DNA from: Punica granatum
Lineage: Eukaryota; Streptophyta; Magnoliopsida; Myrtales; Lythraceae
Length of the DNA: 64,000 nt
Direction: 5' to 3'
NCBI RefSeq assembly: GCF_007655135.1
Contig: NC_045128.1
Coordinates: 14,214,230 to 14,278,229, forward strand
Below, piece by piece: positions 33,452-45,974 of this stretch. Numbering within the stretch: position 1 is the first letter of the stretch; each line of letters starts with the position of its first letter. The position numbers and the translations under genes were made by a program. The notes beneath the pieces are model-generated. The model did no database searches. It saw only the letters and a list, made by a program, of their open reading frames with translations, and had not been told where the DNA came from.

Positions 33452-35128
33452 GTGGAGATTTTATTTCACGAACTATTCGTTGGACTTAAGAAAAATGCAG
33501 GCAAAAAATCATTATTTTGCAATCTTACCCCAAAAAAAAGTATATTATTGTGTGGGATGATCGTGACATAAGTGGGTGTCCGAGGAAGAGGATTCAAAGA
33601 TAAATAAAAGTCCTAAGATTGTCGTGCATCTTACAAAGAATGATCAGTAAGTTCAATCACCAGTGCTGCTCTCCAATCCTCTCATGTTATGCTACTTTGC
33701 TTTTCTATTAGAAATTAAAGACGATATGTTCATGTAATTAACGTAGAATATATATATATATATATATATATATAGCATCAAAACAGCTAGCTCATAATAT
33801 ATTGTCAGGGTAATTATATTCCATTGATACTCCCAGAGTAATCTAAATAAACAATGTCACCCCTTTCATTCAAAACGACACTCATAACCAATAAAAACTA
33901 CAAGAATTTGGTGATATTTCGATGGACATTTCCGACGAAATGTACCCGCCGGAAATTTCTAATGGGTTTCCGATGCCATCGAAGTTTTCCAACAGTTTCG
34001 TGTCCTCTGACCTTGCTGCTTCAGGCACCTGATCTCTTTCTCTGAAAGGATTATGCATTTCCAGTTTCATTTCTCTGTCTTGCTATGCAACCTGTCTCAA
34101 CTAGAATCACAATAACTATACACTGCCCTCAACCCTTGATCAGCTTCAGTCTATCTAGCTAGGTTACCTAAATTGTTCCCAGCCCTTGGAGAGATGGAAT
34201 CCTCGGAAGATCTATCGAAGCTACTGTATTGGCAACGTCATACCGTATGGTAATATCTCAGTAGTGTCTTTAAAAAGGATTCTACTTCCGAAAGAGAACT
34301 ACTTCTCCAATTTACATCCAAGGAAGATATACTACATCGTAAGTTCTATTCCGTCCTTCCCATCAATCAATTTGAGGATGTAGTCCCAGCACTACAGCTG
34401 TGTGTAAGTTCGATTAGCCATGGCGAATGGAACGGGGTAAATAAGACGAGTTGGGTAGTTTTGAGAGTACTAAGATAAGAGAGCAAGAAGCAGACTCCAG
34501 CGAAGGAGTGGCCATTCCCTTTTTCCCTGCTGGGTGGGATTAAGAATTCATTTCCACACGGATAATGAAGAAAATTCATAGTCCTTCCTTACAAATATGG
34601 AAAAGGACTCATTCCAATCCAGATGAATTGACTGATAGAAACGATGATTTCTATCTAAATCATCACCCTCCATATTGGGCCCAAATATCTCCACTCAATC
34701 AAGCATTTAGCGGCGTAATACAGTGCAAATGCACATAAAACATGACCAACTGCAATCTCTTCTTGACGTGTGAAGATGACAACTAACTGAAATATGTTAA
34801 TACATTTTCCACAATCTAAGGCACAATGTACTTGAATGATTAAGGTTACAGAGAATAAAGCTGTCTCTTCCCTCAAAATAGAGTGGTTTCATTCAGTGAT
34901 TTTTTAGTACAAAAATCGAGCCAACCTTATTGCTACATGTCCCACGGTACAAAAGAACTGGAAAACTAGAGTTAACCTATGTATTTATATACAAGGTGAA
35001 GCCTTACCCAGTTCCTTTTTCTTGGAAACTATTCAGCCTTCATGCCACGAGCACAAGCTCATCTCCCAAGCCTGAAAAACCAAGAAAAAGAGAATATATA
35101 AACAAGCGAGACACAAAAGAAAAGACCA
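33452..35128. other. Intergenic region between resistance locus and TRB gene
   Basis: No gene is supported. It contains a TA microsatellite (about 33749-33776) and 'actacaagaatttggtg' at about 33897, which resembles the CACTACAAGAA terminus of plant CACTA transposons but has no partner that I could find. The part next to 35129 is presumably the 3' UTR of the minus-strand TRB gene; its polyadenylation site was not determined. Confidence 0.6.
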
Positions 35129-38100
35129 CTACAAGATTTCTGAGATTAATTTACATCGTTCTAAAACCTCCCGGGCCAAAAGGAGCATCGAATCTGCATC
35201 TTCTGCCATCTTTGAGACCCTCTCAGCCTCCTTGACCGCTTCCGCAGCCACAAAGGCCTTGTTCTCTGCTTCAGCGATCTTGTATGCAGCTGCGACAGCC
35301 GCATCTTCTATTGTTTCGCCAAAGTTTACATTTGCAGTGGTGGTGGTGGTGGTGGGGGGCGGGAGCTGCCTGGGTCGAATGTCTTTCTCTCTCAAAGGAG
35401 CAGGCATTTTCGTCTCTACACCAGTTTCCTCCTTTAGCTTGTAGCCATTTTGGACCTACATATGGATTAAGTAGATATATCATTGCAGTAGATTATGGTG
35501 ATAGTCCAAATAACGAAATCATCGTTTTTAAGACTTTGTTGGGAAAGAAAGGAAATAGACAAGAGAAAGCTTAGGCAATATAATTGATGGTAAAGGTTAA
35601 ACGGCAAATCTCTATAAAAGTCCTTAACCTATACCATCTCAGTGATAACCACTTAGGCAAAAATACAGACCCTTCGTGGGCGCATTGATATAGTGCCAAT
35701 TTCCAATGCATTGTTCGGTTCATTGACCACAGAAAATAAACAGCAGTTACAAAGGAGTCATCTATTTTATTAGGTATGACAGTGTACCTGAAACTGCAGA
35801 TACTCTCAACCAGACAAATGGGAAATTCCAAGAAATCAATTATCTACACAATCAACCTTTGGAGGCATATCTGCTGTTCTTTTTGCTAAACTGTAATCAA
35901 GGAAAGTTTTGACAATTGGAATGGAATGAAGCAAGGAACTTACACCTACAGCAGGCTACAACTTACAGTTGGTGGGCAAGGTGCAGGGCATGGACTCGCT
36001 AGAATAAGTAATTTATACGACAACAATTAAATTGGGTCCACATGAAGGCATCTTCACTGGGATCCCCAAATTGCATAAAGGAAGAAAACTAAGAAGAACC
36101 GAGACAAGTGGCTTCCCTACCAGTGCACTGGAGGGGTTTTGGACCTCTAGCATGAAAAGGTGCAACAGGGTCGATGGCAGGAAGTCAGACTCACATAATT
36201 TCGGCTTTAGCATGATTAGATGAGGGTTTTGATGCCTTTCGAAAGGCTCAATGGAAGGATTGAAAGGTAATCTGGTGGCAAAAGAAAGCGCTTCATCATT
36301 GAACAGGAGCACATGCATTGATCAGCAGAATTATTATGTTGAAAGTGAAAAAGAGTTCGCGGATTTTTAGGACTGTGGTGGCCGCAAAGCTGGAAGGGTA
36401 AGAGGAGAATAAAGAGGTTGAAGGAGCAATGGAAAATTAAGAGGAGGAAATTTACAAAAACATCACTCACTTTTAATATAGCAGAGCATTAATAAATTCC
36501 AGAACAGAGGCAAACAAGAGAAGTGGGAATTTAACTTGTAATTCTGCATGCTTGCATTTCTTTCAATTTCTACAACATTCAGTTCATGTATCTACCGATT
36601 TCCTTTTTTTTTTTCAATCAAACCTTAACAGTCATTTTGTATGATAGCAGAATATTTTAACCCTTCCCGAAGCAAAGTATTTCAAAATAGATTGTTTCAT
36701 GAAAAACTACAATGAACCAGCTGTGGCTCCATGAAATAATTGTCCACCAGCATTCTCTTAATCAAGGAAAATAAAATCTTAGACATAGTATAATTTCTCT
36801 GATAAGAGAGCAAAGTAACGGACTCTTAGATTTTCTCTGACTTGCTCCTCGCACAGCATCATCAGTTACTGCTTGTGAGATACTTCTACACCTGAATCTA
36901 CACTATGTATATCTATGTATTGAATTGAAAGAACAATTCCAAGTGGAACTCCCCTTTAGCATAAGAACTGGCCAAAATAAGTGCCACCCCCCCTCCATTA
37001 TTTATTTAATTTTTTCCAACTTTTTTTTTCACAATTTGATTCCTGAAATTTTATTTTATTTTATTCTTTCTAATATTGCATCCATAAAGCTATTTTTGAT
37101 ATTCCAATACCTCCCTATTTAAATGTTAAGGATAAAGTTATAAAACGAATTCATGAAGACCAAATTTCTAAATCAGAAAAATTTGATAAAGATATAATTT
37201 TAAAAATTCAACATTCATTTTCAGATTTTACACGTTGAAGACTCAATGTAATATTTTCTTATTAATTCGTCAAGAGTTTTTTTCTTATACGTGATACGCA
37301 CACTCTTACATGAATTTCCCCGGTTTCCATGTTACTTTTAAGTTCTATTTTTCATAATACTAATTTTTCTCTTTCATCAATTTTTATATTTTTATATATT
37401 TTGGATAAGACATCTATTTTGCCAATTCAATATCACTGCACTGCTATAGTAATAAGATATACTTTTCGCCTACAAAATACTGATTAATGAGGAACAAAAA
37501 TATGGAGGTATTACTGCAAATCATAAGATAGAAAGGTACAAGTAAAACTATGACAATTTTGAAATCACCATAGTCTTATTACAAATTCTATCTAATTCAC
37601 TTACAAAATAAACCAACGTGAGCTATTTTCATTAGTAACTATGAAATTCCACTTTGGCAGGTGTAACTTATGCCAAAGAAATCATACATGAATAGTAAAC
37701 AACTGAACTCAAAAGCAGAACATTCTACCTTTTCTAATTTGTCTTGTCCAACGAGCCTTCTTAATCTTGAGCTTAACAACCTCCTAAAGTTTGGCTGCAA
37801 CTCATGCCTCCGCTGCATATATATTTAAGACAACAAAACAATGTAGTTTTTCTGAAAGGGTTTAATCACATCCGTCCAAAACCTTTTAAACTAAGATGTA
37901 ACATGAAGTAAATACCAATGAGAAATAAGCACAAAATATAGCATCAATAAATACAGCTTTCCCCCATGCCATATGAAAGTGCAATCAGAACTTTTTCTTC
38001 TTCTTTTTTTTTTGAGTAAAAAATAAAGAATAATTCATTAATAAACACCAAGAAGGTGCAACAGTTAACATGTACAAAAAATGCCCACAGAAAGCGTAGT

Positions 38101-40149
38101 CGGAACATAACATAAATGTATATATATGCCTCCTGAAACGATTAACATTTGATTAACTATCATAGCAAAAAATATCATGACATCCAATTCCCCGAGCTTT
38201 AGAATTTAAGCTGGAACTTGTGGTTATTTTCCCTCAAAGACCACTTCCTGGAACTATTTACATAATTACTAGACATAGCATTTTAGCAGGTCCCTGATGC
38301 TACATATACCTAGCTAGTAACCTGATGCTGGGGTTTTTTTCATAGTTAAACTAAATCATTAGCTCACTATTGTCGACCAATATAAATTACACATGTGGAT
38401 GATGCTAGAATTCACCAACCTCAAGATAGTTGAAAATTGCACCAATATCTGAGCCATTGGGCTCTTTCAAGGCTGAAAGTGCTTCAAATATCATCGCATT
38501 GTACCTGTTATCCAAGAAAATGTCAAGAAGGCAAGTCCACTATCAATAAATGGAAGATGGAACATAATGACTGCTGAAAAATTTATGCCGACCCCATAAG
38601 AAATCTGAAAACCTGAAAATGTGCTAAGGAATTGACCTCCTATTTGGTCATGGGAAGGGATCCTAGGATTGTTTAGTGACCTGAACTCTGCTTTTCACGA
38701 ATGATTATGGCGGGGGGTGGGTGGTGGGGAGTACTGACCCTCATGCTCAGCATTTAAGAAGGATGATTTAAAAAGATGCAGTACCATAATTCTCCATGAT
38801 TAAGACCTGATCAATCAATTTGTCATGTAAATACTAAAGCCCATTCACTTTTGAACTTCCGATGATAAGAGGCAGAATAGATGAAACAAATTCTAGAAGA
38901 GTTGTGCAGCTACAATTATAGCAGGAGAAGCTATACATATGCAAGTGTAATTCTAAATTTACAAGATGTTATTTTGTATCTTCCAAATATAAGAACATGC
39001 TAAATATAAGCATTAAGATCCCCTTCTTTTACGTTATAAATAAATAAGGCTTGCATTTCTGGCATCCATTCGGCTAGATCCAGAGCCTCCCATCATATGA
39101 CTAGTAGGTCACTCAGGTAATGAGAAAACCTGCTTTACAAGCATTACTACAAGGCATAACCATCCAGAGTAACCTAATTTTTTCATGGAATATTAACGAA
39201 GTTCAACATATAACCTATGTATATGCAGTGCTAGAAACATGACCTGTAAAAACTAATTAACCTCACCCGTTTAAAACTCAAAATTAAAGAGCAACTATTT
39301 CGACATGCACAGTTAATAGGATTCATAGAAAAGGGGATAATACGAAATGTCTCATACCTTGGAGCACTTTTTCCGTCGTCTAAGGCTTTTGAAGGACCAT
39401 CAACAGTTGCATCAGCCGATGCATCATCCTGAACTGGTACACTAGGAGCCTGAACGGCAGCAGTGGATGGAACATCCTGGGTGGCTTTTGTCTTGAGAAC
39501 CCGTGATTTATCCCTTGCACCTTGCCCACTGCCACCTCCAATCATATTCCGCCATTTATCCTGCAGAAGTAGAAGCCAGTAAGAGGACAGGCAACGTACT
39601 GCTAGCAGCACAGACGATTGCTCGAATGCTTGAACTGATGTCTTGATTGGTCTCATTTCTATGCAGTTTCCTCCTCCTCACTTATCAAATCTCTCTTGCA
39701 TGAGTTGAGCCGAAAACAACTCTCTTCAATGATCCTAACCATACGATTTATACAGTATGAATACGACTTTGCATCTCCCCCTTAAGTTATCCAATGATCG
39801 ATACCTCAAAATCCCGATGGCACGATTTCGATCACGATGCGACGAGTCTCAGTAAACCTGAAAGCTACTTTATGCTAATAAGCAATCAATTATTTAATGC
39901 AAGAAAGTCCAGAAGGCATCAGTCTATCAATTTAACAACACCATCGAAAATCGTTTGCCGACAAATACAAGAAGAGGAGGAGAAAGAGGAATGAAAAACC
40001 TTGAGATCAATGTTGGAGCGAGAGAAGAGGAACTGGTTGAACTCGGGATCTCGCTGAATGTCCTTCCACTTGCCCGTCCCGTGCTTGGCGACGCCGGCCC
40101 GGAGAGCTTCCTCTTCCTCCGCCGTCCACTTCTGCTTCGGGTTCCCCAT
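35129..40149 (-). CDS. Telomere repeat-binding factor, TRB4/5-like (single-MYB-histone)
   Basis: Five exons give an intact 282-residue protein: 40149-40000, 39560-39358, 38504-38420, 37812-37729 and 35455-35129. All junctions have GT-AG and phases agree. Residues 1-57 form a MYB/SANT domain starting [16 protein letters not shown] with a telobox-type LKDKWRN split by intron 1. Residues about 118-180 form a linker-histone H1/H5-like domain ([34 protein letters not shown]). About 215-282 is an Ala/Glu-rich coiled coil ([20 protein letters not shown]). TRB proteins bind telomeric repeats and telobox promoters in the nucleus and recruit chromatin complexes. The N-terminus and APRY motif fit the TRB4/5 branch rather than TRB1-3. 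This is the one clearly intact host gene here. Confidence 0.93.
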
Positions 40150-40995
40150 CCCCTCCCTCCCTCTCTCTCGGCTCAGCTCCGATTCGTTGTCTCCCCGGGT
40201 TGCTCACAGCTTCCAACAGCTGGCCGGCCGGTCGGCAAATACGACGGTGGTTCGTTCTGTCGGCAGCTGAGGACGACGCGCCGCCCTCGAGCTTGCTCTC
40301 TTTTCTGACTGGTGCTCCGTTGCACCGCGGGATGATGTTTGATGGCGCACCATCACGATTGGCTAGCCGTCGGATATTTTGAGACAATTTGAACCGTTGG
40401 ATCTTCTACTCTTTGGGTTGATTTATCTTTCGTCCTTCCTTTTTGGTTGTCTCAACATTGGGCCCCATACTTTTGGCAATGTGTGTATAATCAGAAGTTT
40501 TTAATGTCGATTATTTTGTGGAAATTAGGGCTAAGAATCCTCGAGTTTTTAATTTCAAAAGGCTGAGATCGCAAGCAAAAATAAGAAATTCGCTGGAATA
40601 AATAAAACTAGGAAGAGTGAGTTAGTACCTCTTTGTTTTCGATGTGCACCCTGAATTTTCTCCATTCATAAAATTCGAACATGAGACTTTATTTAAAGGC
40701 AATAAGTATCGAACCATTTGAATCAACCCACATTATTAATAATTTTAATACTTAATGATATGAGAAGTTTGAAATATGCATTGGAATTGGGAAATTCTAT
40801 CATAAGATCAAACCAGCATGAGTCACCTCATTCATCTATATATGCCACGTAGAGCATACACAGCCTATGGTTTGCTGACTTTTAAAGTTCCAACCAATCA
40901 CTGTACAACAAATGACATGCTACTACCGTTCCACATTAAACACGAAACTCCAAAAATTTCCAGCAATAGAAGTAGAAAAGCCTTATATTTATATA
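40150..40995. other. 5' flank of the TRB gene
   Basis: The first ~230 bp upstream of the minus-strand start codon are GC- and CT-rich and presumably 5' UTR and core promoter. Frames open on either strand here overlap exon 1 and are not taken as genes. The remainder is AT-rich with nothing recognisable. Confidence 0.55.
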
Positions 40996-42594
40996 TGTGA
41001 TAACTGAAGGATTTAGAGTTATTTAGCATGACTTTTTAGCCACAAATTATGCTTAGTTTGTCAAGTTTAGTCTACTTTTAGTCCTTTTTAGGTTGATTTT
41101 CATGTTTTAGTTAGATTATAGGATTTTATAACGTTTTGGTTGTTTTTAGTTACATCTTGGTATTTATTTGTTTTCTTTTTGTAGGAATGGAGTAGAGGCA
41201 AGGAAGAGCCGAATTTGGATCAGTTGTTGTTGTAACATTATGAAGAATGCCACAACACAACCTGAGAACAGTTTTTGGGCAAGTTGAGACAATACCGCAA
41301 TACTGGACGAGAATGTTACAACACTGACAGAGCATAATAACTTGAAACATGAATTTTATGATTTTGATTTATTTCGGAATGTTCGGAGATTTTCTTAGAA
41401 GGAAATATCAATTGAAATATCTTGAAGACCAAGTTTAAAAGAGAAGATATTATTAGATTTCCCTTGTGCAAAATTTTAGAAAGTTGATATGGAAATTAGA
41501 TTTTAGGTAGATTTTGCTAGGTTATTCTATTTTCATGCTTTTTCCCTTATAAAAGTCATGACATGGGCGTGAATGAGGTGTGAATAGCAGAGGAGAGGAA
41601 GACATCATAGAGAAGAAATCAACTTTGGTTTTAGGGAGTTTACGGCAAAATCTTGGCATTTTTTTAGGGTTAATCACCTAGAAAAATAAGACCTTTGCGT
41701 TTTTTTCTAAATATAGCACGACATTTAGAAAATATACAGAAAGACACGTCATTTGCATTTTTTCTTAAATATAGACGGCCTTTGGATAATAGTACAGAAA
41801 TGCACGATTTTTGCATCTTTTTCTTAAATATAGCACGACTTTTAAAGAATAGTATAGAAATGCACGGCTTTCAAGCACGACCTTCTTTTTTAACGTGCTA
41901 GAATCGTAGATAAACTTGAAGGTCGTGTCTTTTGTGTTTTTTTTAAAGGTCATGCTATATTTAGGAAAAAAATTCAAAGGTTGTGCCATATTTCAAAAAA
42001 AAAACGTAAAGACCGTGCTTTTCTGTGCTATTTTCTAAATGTCATACTATATTTAGGAAAAAAATGTAAATGTCATGTTTTTCTAGGTGATTAACCCTTC
42101 TTCTTAATACTCTTATTAAACTCTTTTGATTTCAATGTCTATATTGAATTCGTCTATGTGTATTTTGATTCTTATGGACTAATTTCCTATGCTAGGATTG
42201 CAATTGGACCCGCATGTTGTTAATTTGATTATTTTCTTCTAATCTAATGAGTTTTTTATTTAAATCTATTTGGGCTATTTCCAAGCTTAATGCTTGCAAT
42301 TACTTGATCACCGATTGTATTGAATTCAATGGTCTAAATGAACTCGTAAGGGGAATTCTAGATATAGATTAGAGTAGACTAGACTAAGATAGGCTTCAAT
42401 AGATCTTTCGAGAGTAGATTCGGGCATACAATTGATTTTTGGGCAAGATATAAATATGTCTATTAACCTTAAGTAACCGAACGGTTGGTAATTAATGAGC
42501 TTGCATAATTCGGTAACCATAGAAATATTGAGATCAGTTAGTGTAACTATTTTCTTGAGTGATTCAAAAGAATCTTAAGGATAGTTAAAAACCT
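40996..42594 (+). mobile_element. 5' part of a degenerate LTR, split by the nested 17.8-kb element
   Basis: Sequence from about 40996 to 42594 continues at 60380, after removal of the nested element and one copy of AACCT. The joined sequence ends near 60679 before a degenerate PBS, so it is read as one old LTR of about 1.9 kb starting near 'tgtgataactg'. The left boundary is not certain. Inside, 41690-42090 holds several diverged inverted and direct copies of a 'tttcttaaatatagcacgac' type word. No gene is supported. Confidence 0.5.
42590..42594 (+). repeat. Target-site duplication AACCT, left copy
   Basis: AACCT precedes the LTR start at 42595 and is repeated at 60380-60384 directly after the 3' LTR. 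Confidence 0.95.
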
Positions 42595-45397
42595 TGTCAG
42601 CACCTAATTTCGGTCCATCGGCTCCGAGGGGGGCAAAATTGTCATTTCCTAATTTATCACATTTTCTTAAAAAAAATTAAATTAATTTAATTTTAATTAA
42701 ATTAAATTATATATGTACAAAAAAAAATCTGGCAGGCCAGGCAGCGCTCACCGGCTGCCCGCGATCCCTGCCGGCCCGGAACTGCCCCCAAATCGCGGTT
42801 TTCCACGATTTTCTCCAAATCGGCTGAAATCTCAACGGAAACGGGGAAGAAATTGCAATTAAATAAACAGAAATGGAATTCGGCTAGAGAGGAACACGAC
42901 CCAGCAAACGAAATCGAAAAATTGGCTCTCGATTTAGCGAATTTTGAAATCGGAGAACTCGGGGCTTTCGCCGGAAAGCCGCAACCTTTCCCCCCGATTC
43001 CAACTGATTAAGCGCCGGTGAGATCCCGATCGACCACGGCGAAGTACCGGCGGCGCCCAGAGCTACCTCCCGCGTCCATTCCGGCCGTCGTCGCGACGTC
43101 CAGGGGGCAAGAACCGCCGGCCTCAACCCCGTCGCCGCCACCTTCCTCCCGATCCCGGCCGCTCTTCGGCTAACGGGCCTCGGCCCATTTCTCTTCCTTT
43201 GCAGGCTCGGCCCATTCAGGCCCAAGGTTCCTCAGTCCGGCCCAGCGCTCTTCCGGGCGGTTTTCCTTCGGGCGGTCCGGTCCGATCCGATCCGGCCCGA
43301 TTCATCCGGCGATTTTTTTTATTTTTTACAGAGAAGCCCTCCAACTTTCCGAACTAGGTAAATTCTCGATTTAGTGGCATGATTAGGGTTCCTTTCCTGA
43401 ATATTATTGTTTGCTTGATGAATATAATGTGAAATGAGTGTTCTTGGGTCGCGTGGGTGATCGGATTTGTCCCGAAATCGATTTTACGAACTTTCTATTT
43501 TGTCACATTTCAGTCCAGAGGACGTATTTTATTTTTTTAAGATCTGCCCCGAATTTCAAAATTATTTTCAATCAAGTCCCGGTCATTTTATTATTTTTCA
43601 ATCAGTCCTGAAATTCCCAGAATTTTTCAAGCATCCCAAGGAACTTTCCGAGTTGTTTCAGTTTAGTCCTGGGGCCATTTTTTATTTTTCAGATCAGTCC
43701 CGATTTTCAAATTCATTTCAAATAAGCCCTAGGACAATTTCAGTAATTTTTTTTACACAGTCCCCATTTTTTAGAATTTTCAAATCAGTCCCCAATCTTT
43801 TAGAATTTTCAGATCACTCCCCAATTTTTTTTCAGAATTTTCAAATCAGTCCCTACTCTTTTAAAATTGTTCAATTCAGCCCCCTGGACATTTTCTAAAA
43901 TATCCGACCCTTTTCTATTTGGATCACCCACCGACAATGCATGTGCCCCATTTAAATATTTCATTTTTGTAATTATGTGACCATGTCGGAAATTAAAGTT
44001 TATCGGGCGGTCAATTAATGACTATCTCGACGGCTCGAAATTCGTAGACTAAAGTATTCGGCAAATTTCTAACTAACCTAAAATTCTACATACGGGATAA
44101 TCAGGACGTTAAATTTGGCTAAATTAAATCACTTGACACTTTTAAATGAATTGCACAAACCGATTTAATAACCTGTAATCGCATCGACAGTTCAAGAACT
44201 GTTAATCATGCCATTTTCAAAATTCACAATTTCAAAAGTACTGAGATACGTACAACGTAATCTTGATTTTCATGCACACACATATTTACCGATTTAAGGG
44301 CATGATTACCGGTTCTTGTCCTGCCGTCACACTAGTGTAGGTTTGTGTTTAGAACGGGTTAAAACATGGGAAAACGGATTAATCTCAAACTCGGCTTAAT
44401 CAAACATGGTCAAATAGTCAAATAGAGGGTTAGGTTTTGGGTTTTTAGGTGAAAAACACTCTTAATTGGTAAAAGTCATATTGTCACGATACATAATAAT
44501 CTAAAAACAACCCACACATTCGAGACTTGACTATGGATATCACGTCTGTCGAGTCCGTTAAAATAATGCCGAATGCTACATACCCTATCCATCACCCCTT
44601 TTTGCTTGTTTTAAGGTAGGATTTGTATGCCAAGATACCTCGGGTAATAATCAGTTAATTCACGTAAATTCGGCGATAACAAAACCCCATTGATTGTTTA
44701 TTTGTGCTTGCTTGTTACATCTTTTGCACTTGATTGTTATGCGGATCGAGCCTGATCCCTTAGGACTCGATTCACACTGGGTCCAACACCCATAACCGTC
44801 GATCACGGGATCCAATACCCCTATACACCGAGTGCGCATTTAATTTAATTTTCGGTCTTTTCCAAACTATATGGTGAGCATGAGTGAAATCATGGCCGAA
44901 TGCGAACCGACCGGGATTTAGTTATTGTAGTTTGTCTTTTATTTATTTGAGAGAACAATGTAAGGTTTTGCATTATACATTTATTCATGTAAAATCCCGG
45001 TCGGAGAGTGGACGATCAGAGTGTTTCTTCGAATTTACGGTGTCAAAACGCATAAGATGAGCGAAACTTAATAAAGCGGTAATTAAATTAAAATGGCAAG
45101 CCTAGACAAGCTAGAGTACCGAAAGGGCGTGTGGGATATAGGCCCACACGTAATAGAACCCCCGAATTCGGAATGTTCGGTTCCGTACAGACCATTGCCT
45201 TAGCATCTTAGGTGTACCCCGTACCCCTAGACCCGGGTAACTTACTGGTCCTCGACCTTCGGGTCGTAAAATGGCAAGTGACGACTCCTTCTCACGTGCG
45301 TCAGTCGCGCGTCCCCGGGAAGGTGGACACTCCCAAGCCGCGTTGCATTTAGGCGCGCGCATGCGTGCCCCGACGAGACGAAATTCGGGTGCGCACA
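42595..45397 (+). repeat. 5' LTR of the 17.8-kb element (2803 bp)
   Basis: It starts TGTCAGCACC and ends GCGCACA. It differs from the 3' LTR mainly by two indels: it lacks about 85-90 bp of the GC-rich block near 42720 and has about 15-20 extra bases near 44160. The part at 43500-43890 is a tract of diverged 'tttcaaatcagtcc'-type repeats that keeps a Phe-rich frame open and is not a gene. Confidence 0.93.
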
Positions 45398-45400
45398 GCT

Positions 45401-45418
45401 TGGCGACTCCACTGGGGA
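45401..45418 (+). promoter_or_regulatory. Primer-binding site of the 17.8-kb element
   Basis: TGGCGACTCCACTGGGGA lies three bases after the LTR end. TGG is the expected complement of a tRNA CCA end. The same sequence is found in inverted form at the palindrome centre (553-583). I could not assign the tRNA with certainty. Confidence 0.75.
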
Positions 45419-45974
45419 CACTTAGAGGGTTCGGGCTCGTTCTCGCTTGCTTTGTTTGCTTGTTTATTTACCGCTTTCCGTAATTTCCCGCTTATCTACT
45501 TTACGCACTTTCATTTATGCATTCGCATTGCATATCATACTAGATTCAGGTACCTACGGGTCGCGTCCCACGACCGATTTTAGGAAACACAGGTTAGATA
45601 GGGGTTCCGAGTAAGGGTACGTCGCACGGTTGGACCGTCGATTAGGCCCCCAAAGATCCCCGCTCAATTTCAAGGAATTGACACCCTTGAGTCGGGAGCC
45701 CCCCATCCTTACGTAGCACGGTCCTTGTAGTACTAAAACCATGCATTCTGCAGGAGCTCCACGCCATCCTCTAACCCAACTCCAACAACAGTCCTTGAGT
45801 CGGCCTGCGCGCCAATCTGAATTTTTCTGTTCTTGAGAGAGATGTGCGATGTATACTATTCATTAAGCCGTGGGCATTTTTATTTTCTACATGCATACAT
45901 CATCCAATTTCAAAATTAGGGTGTCATTTGTATTGACTAGTCTTAAATCGATTTTCCTTCCATCTTAGTAAGGG
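45419..45974 (+). other. Retrotransposon leader before ORF1
   Basis: Non-coding sequence between the PBS and the first ORF. Nothing specific was recognised. Confidence 0.6.

Noticed and set aside
40007..40387. Frames antisense to or overlapping exon 1 of the TRB gene
   Set aside because: They overlap verified TRB coding sequence or its GC-rich 5' UTR and show no domain.
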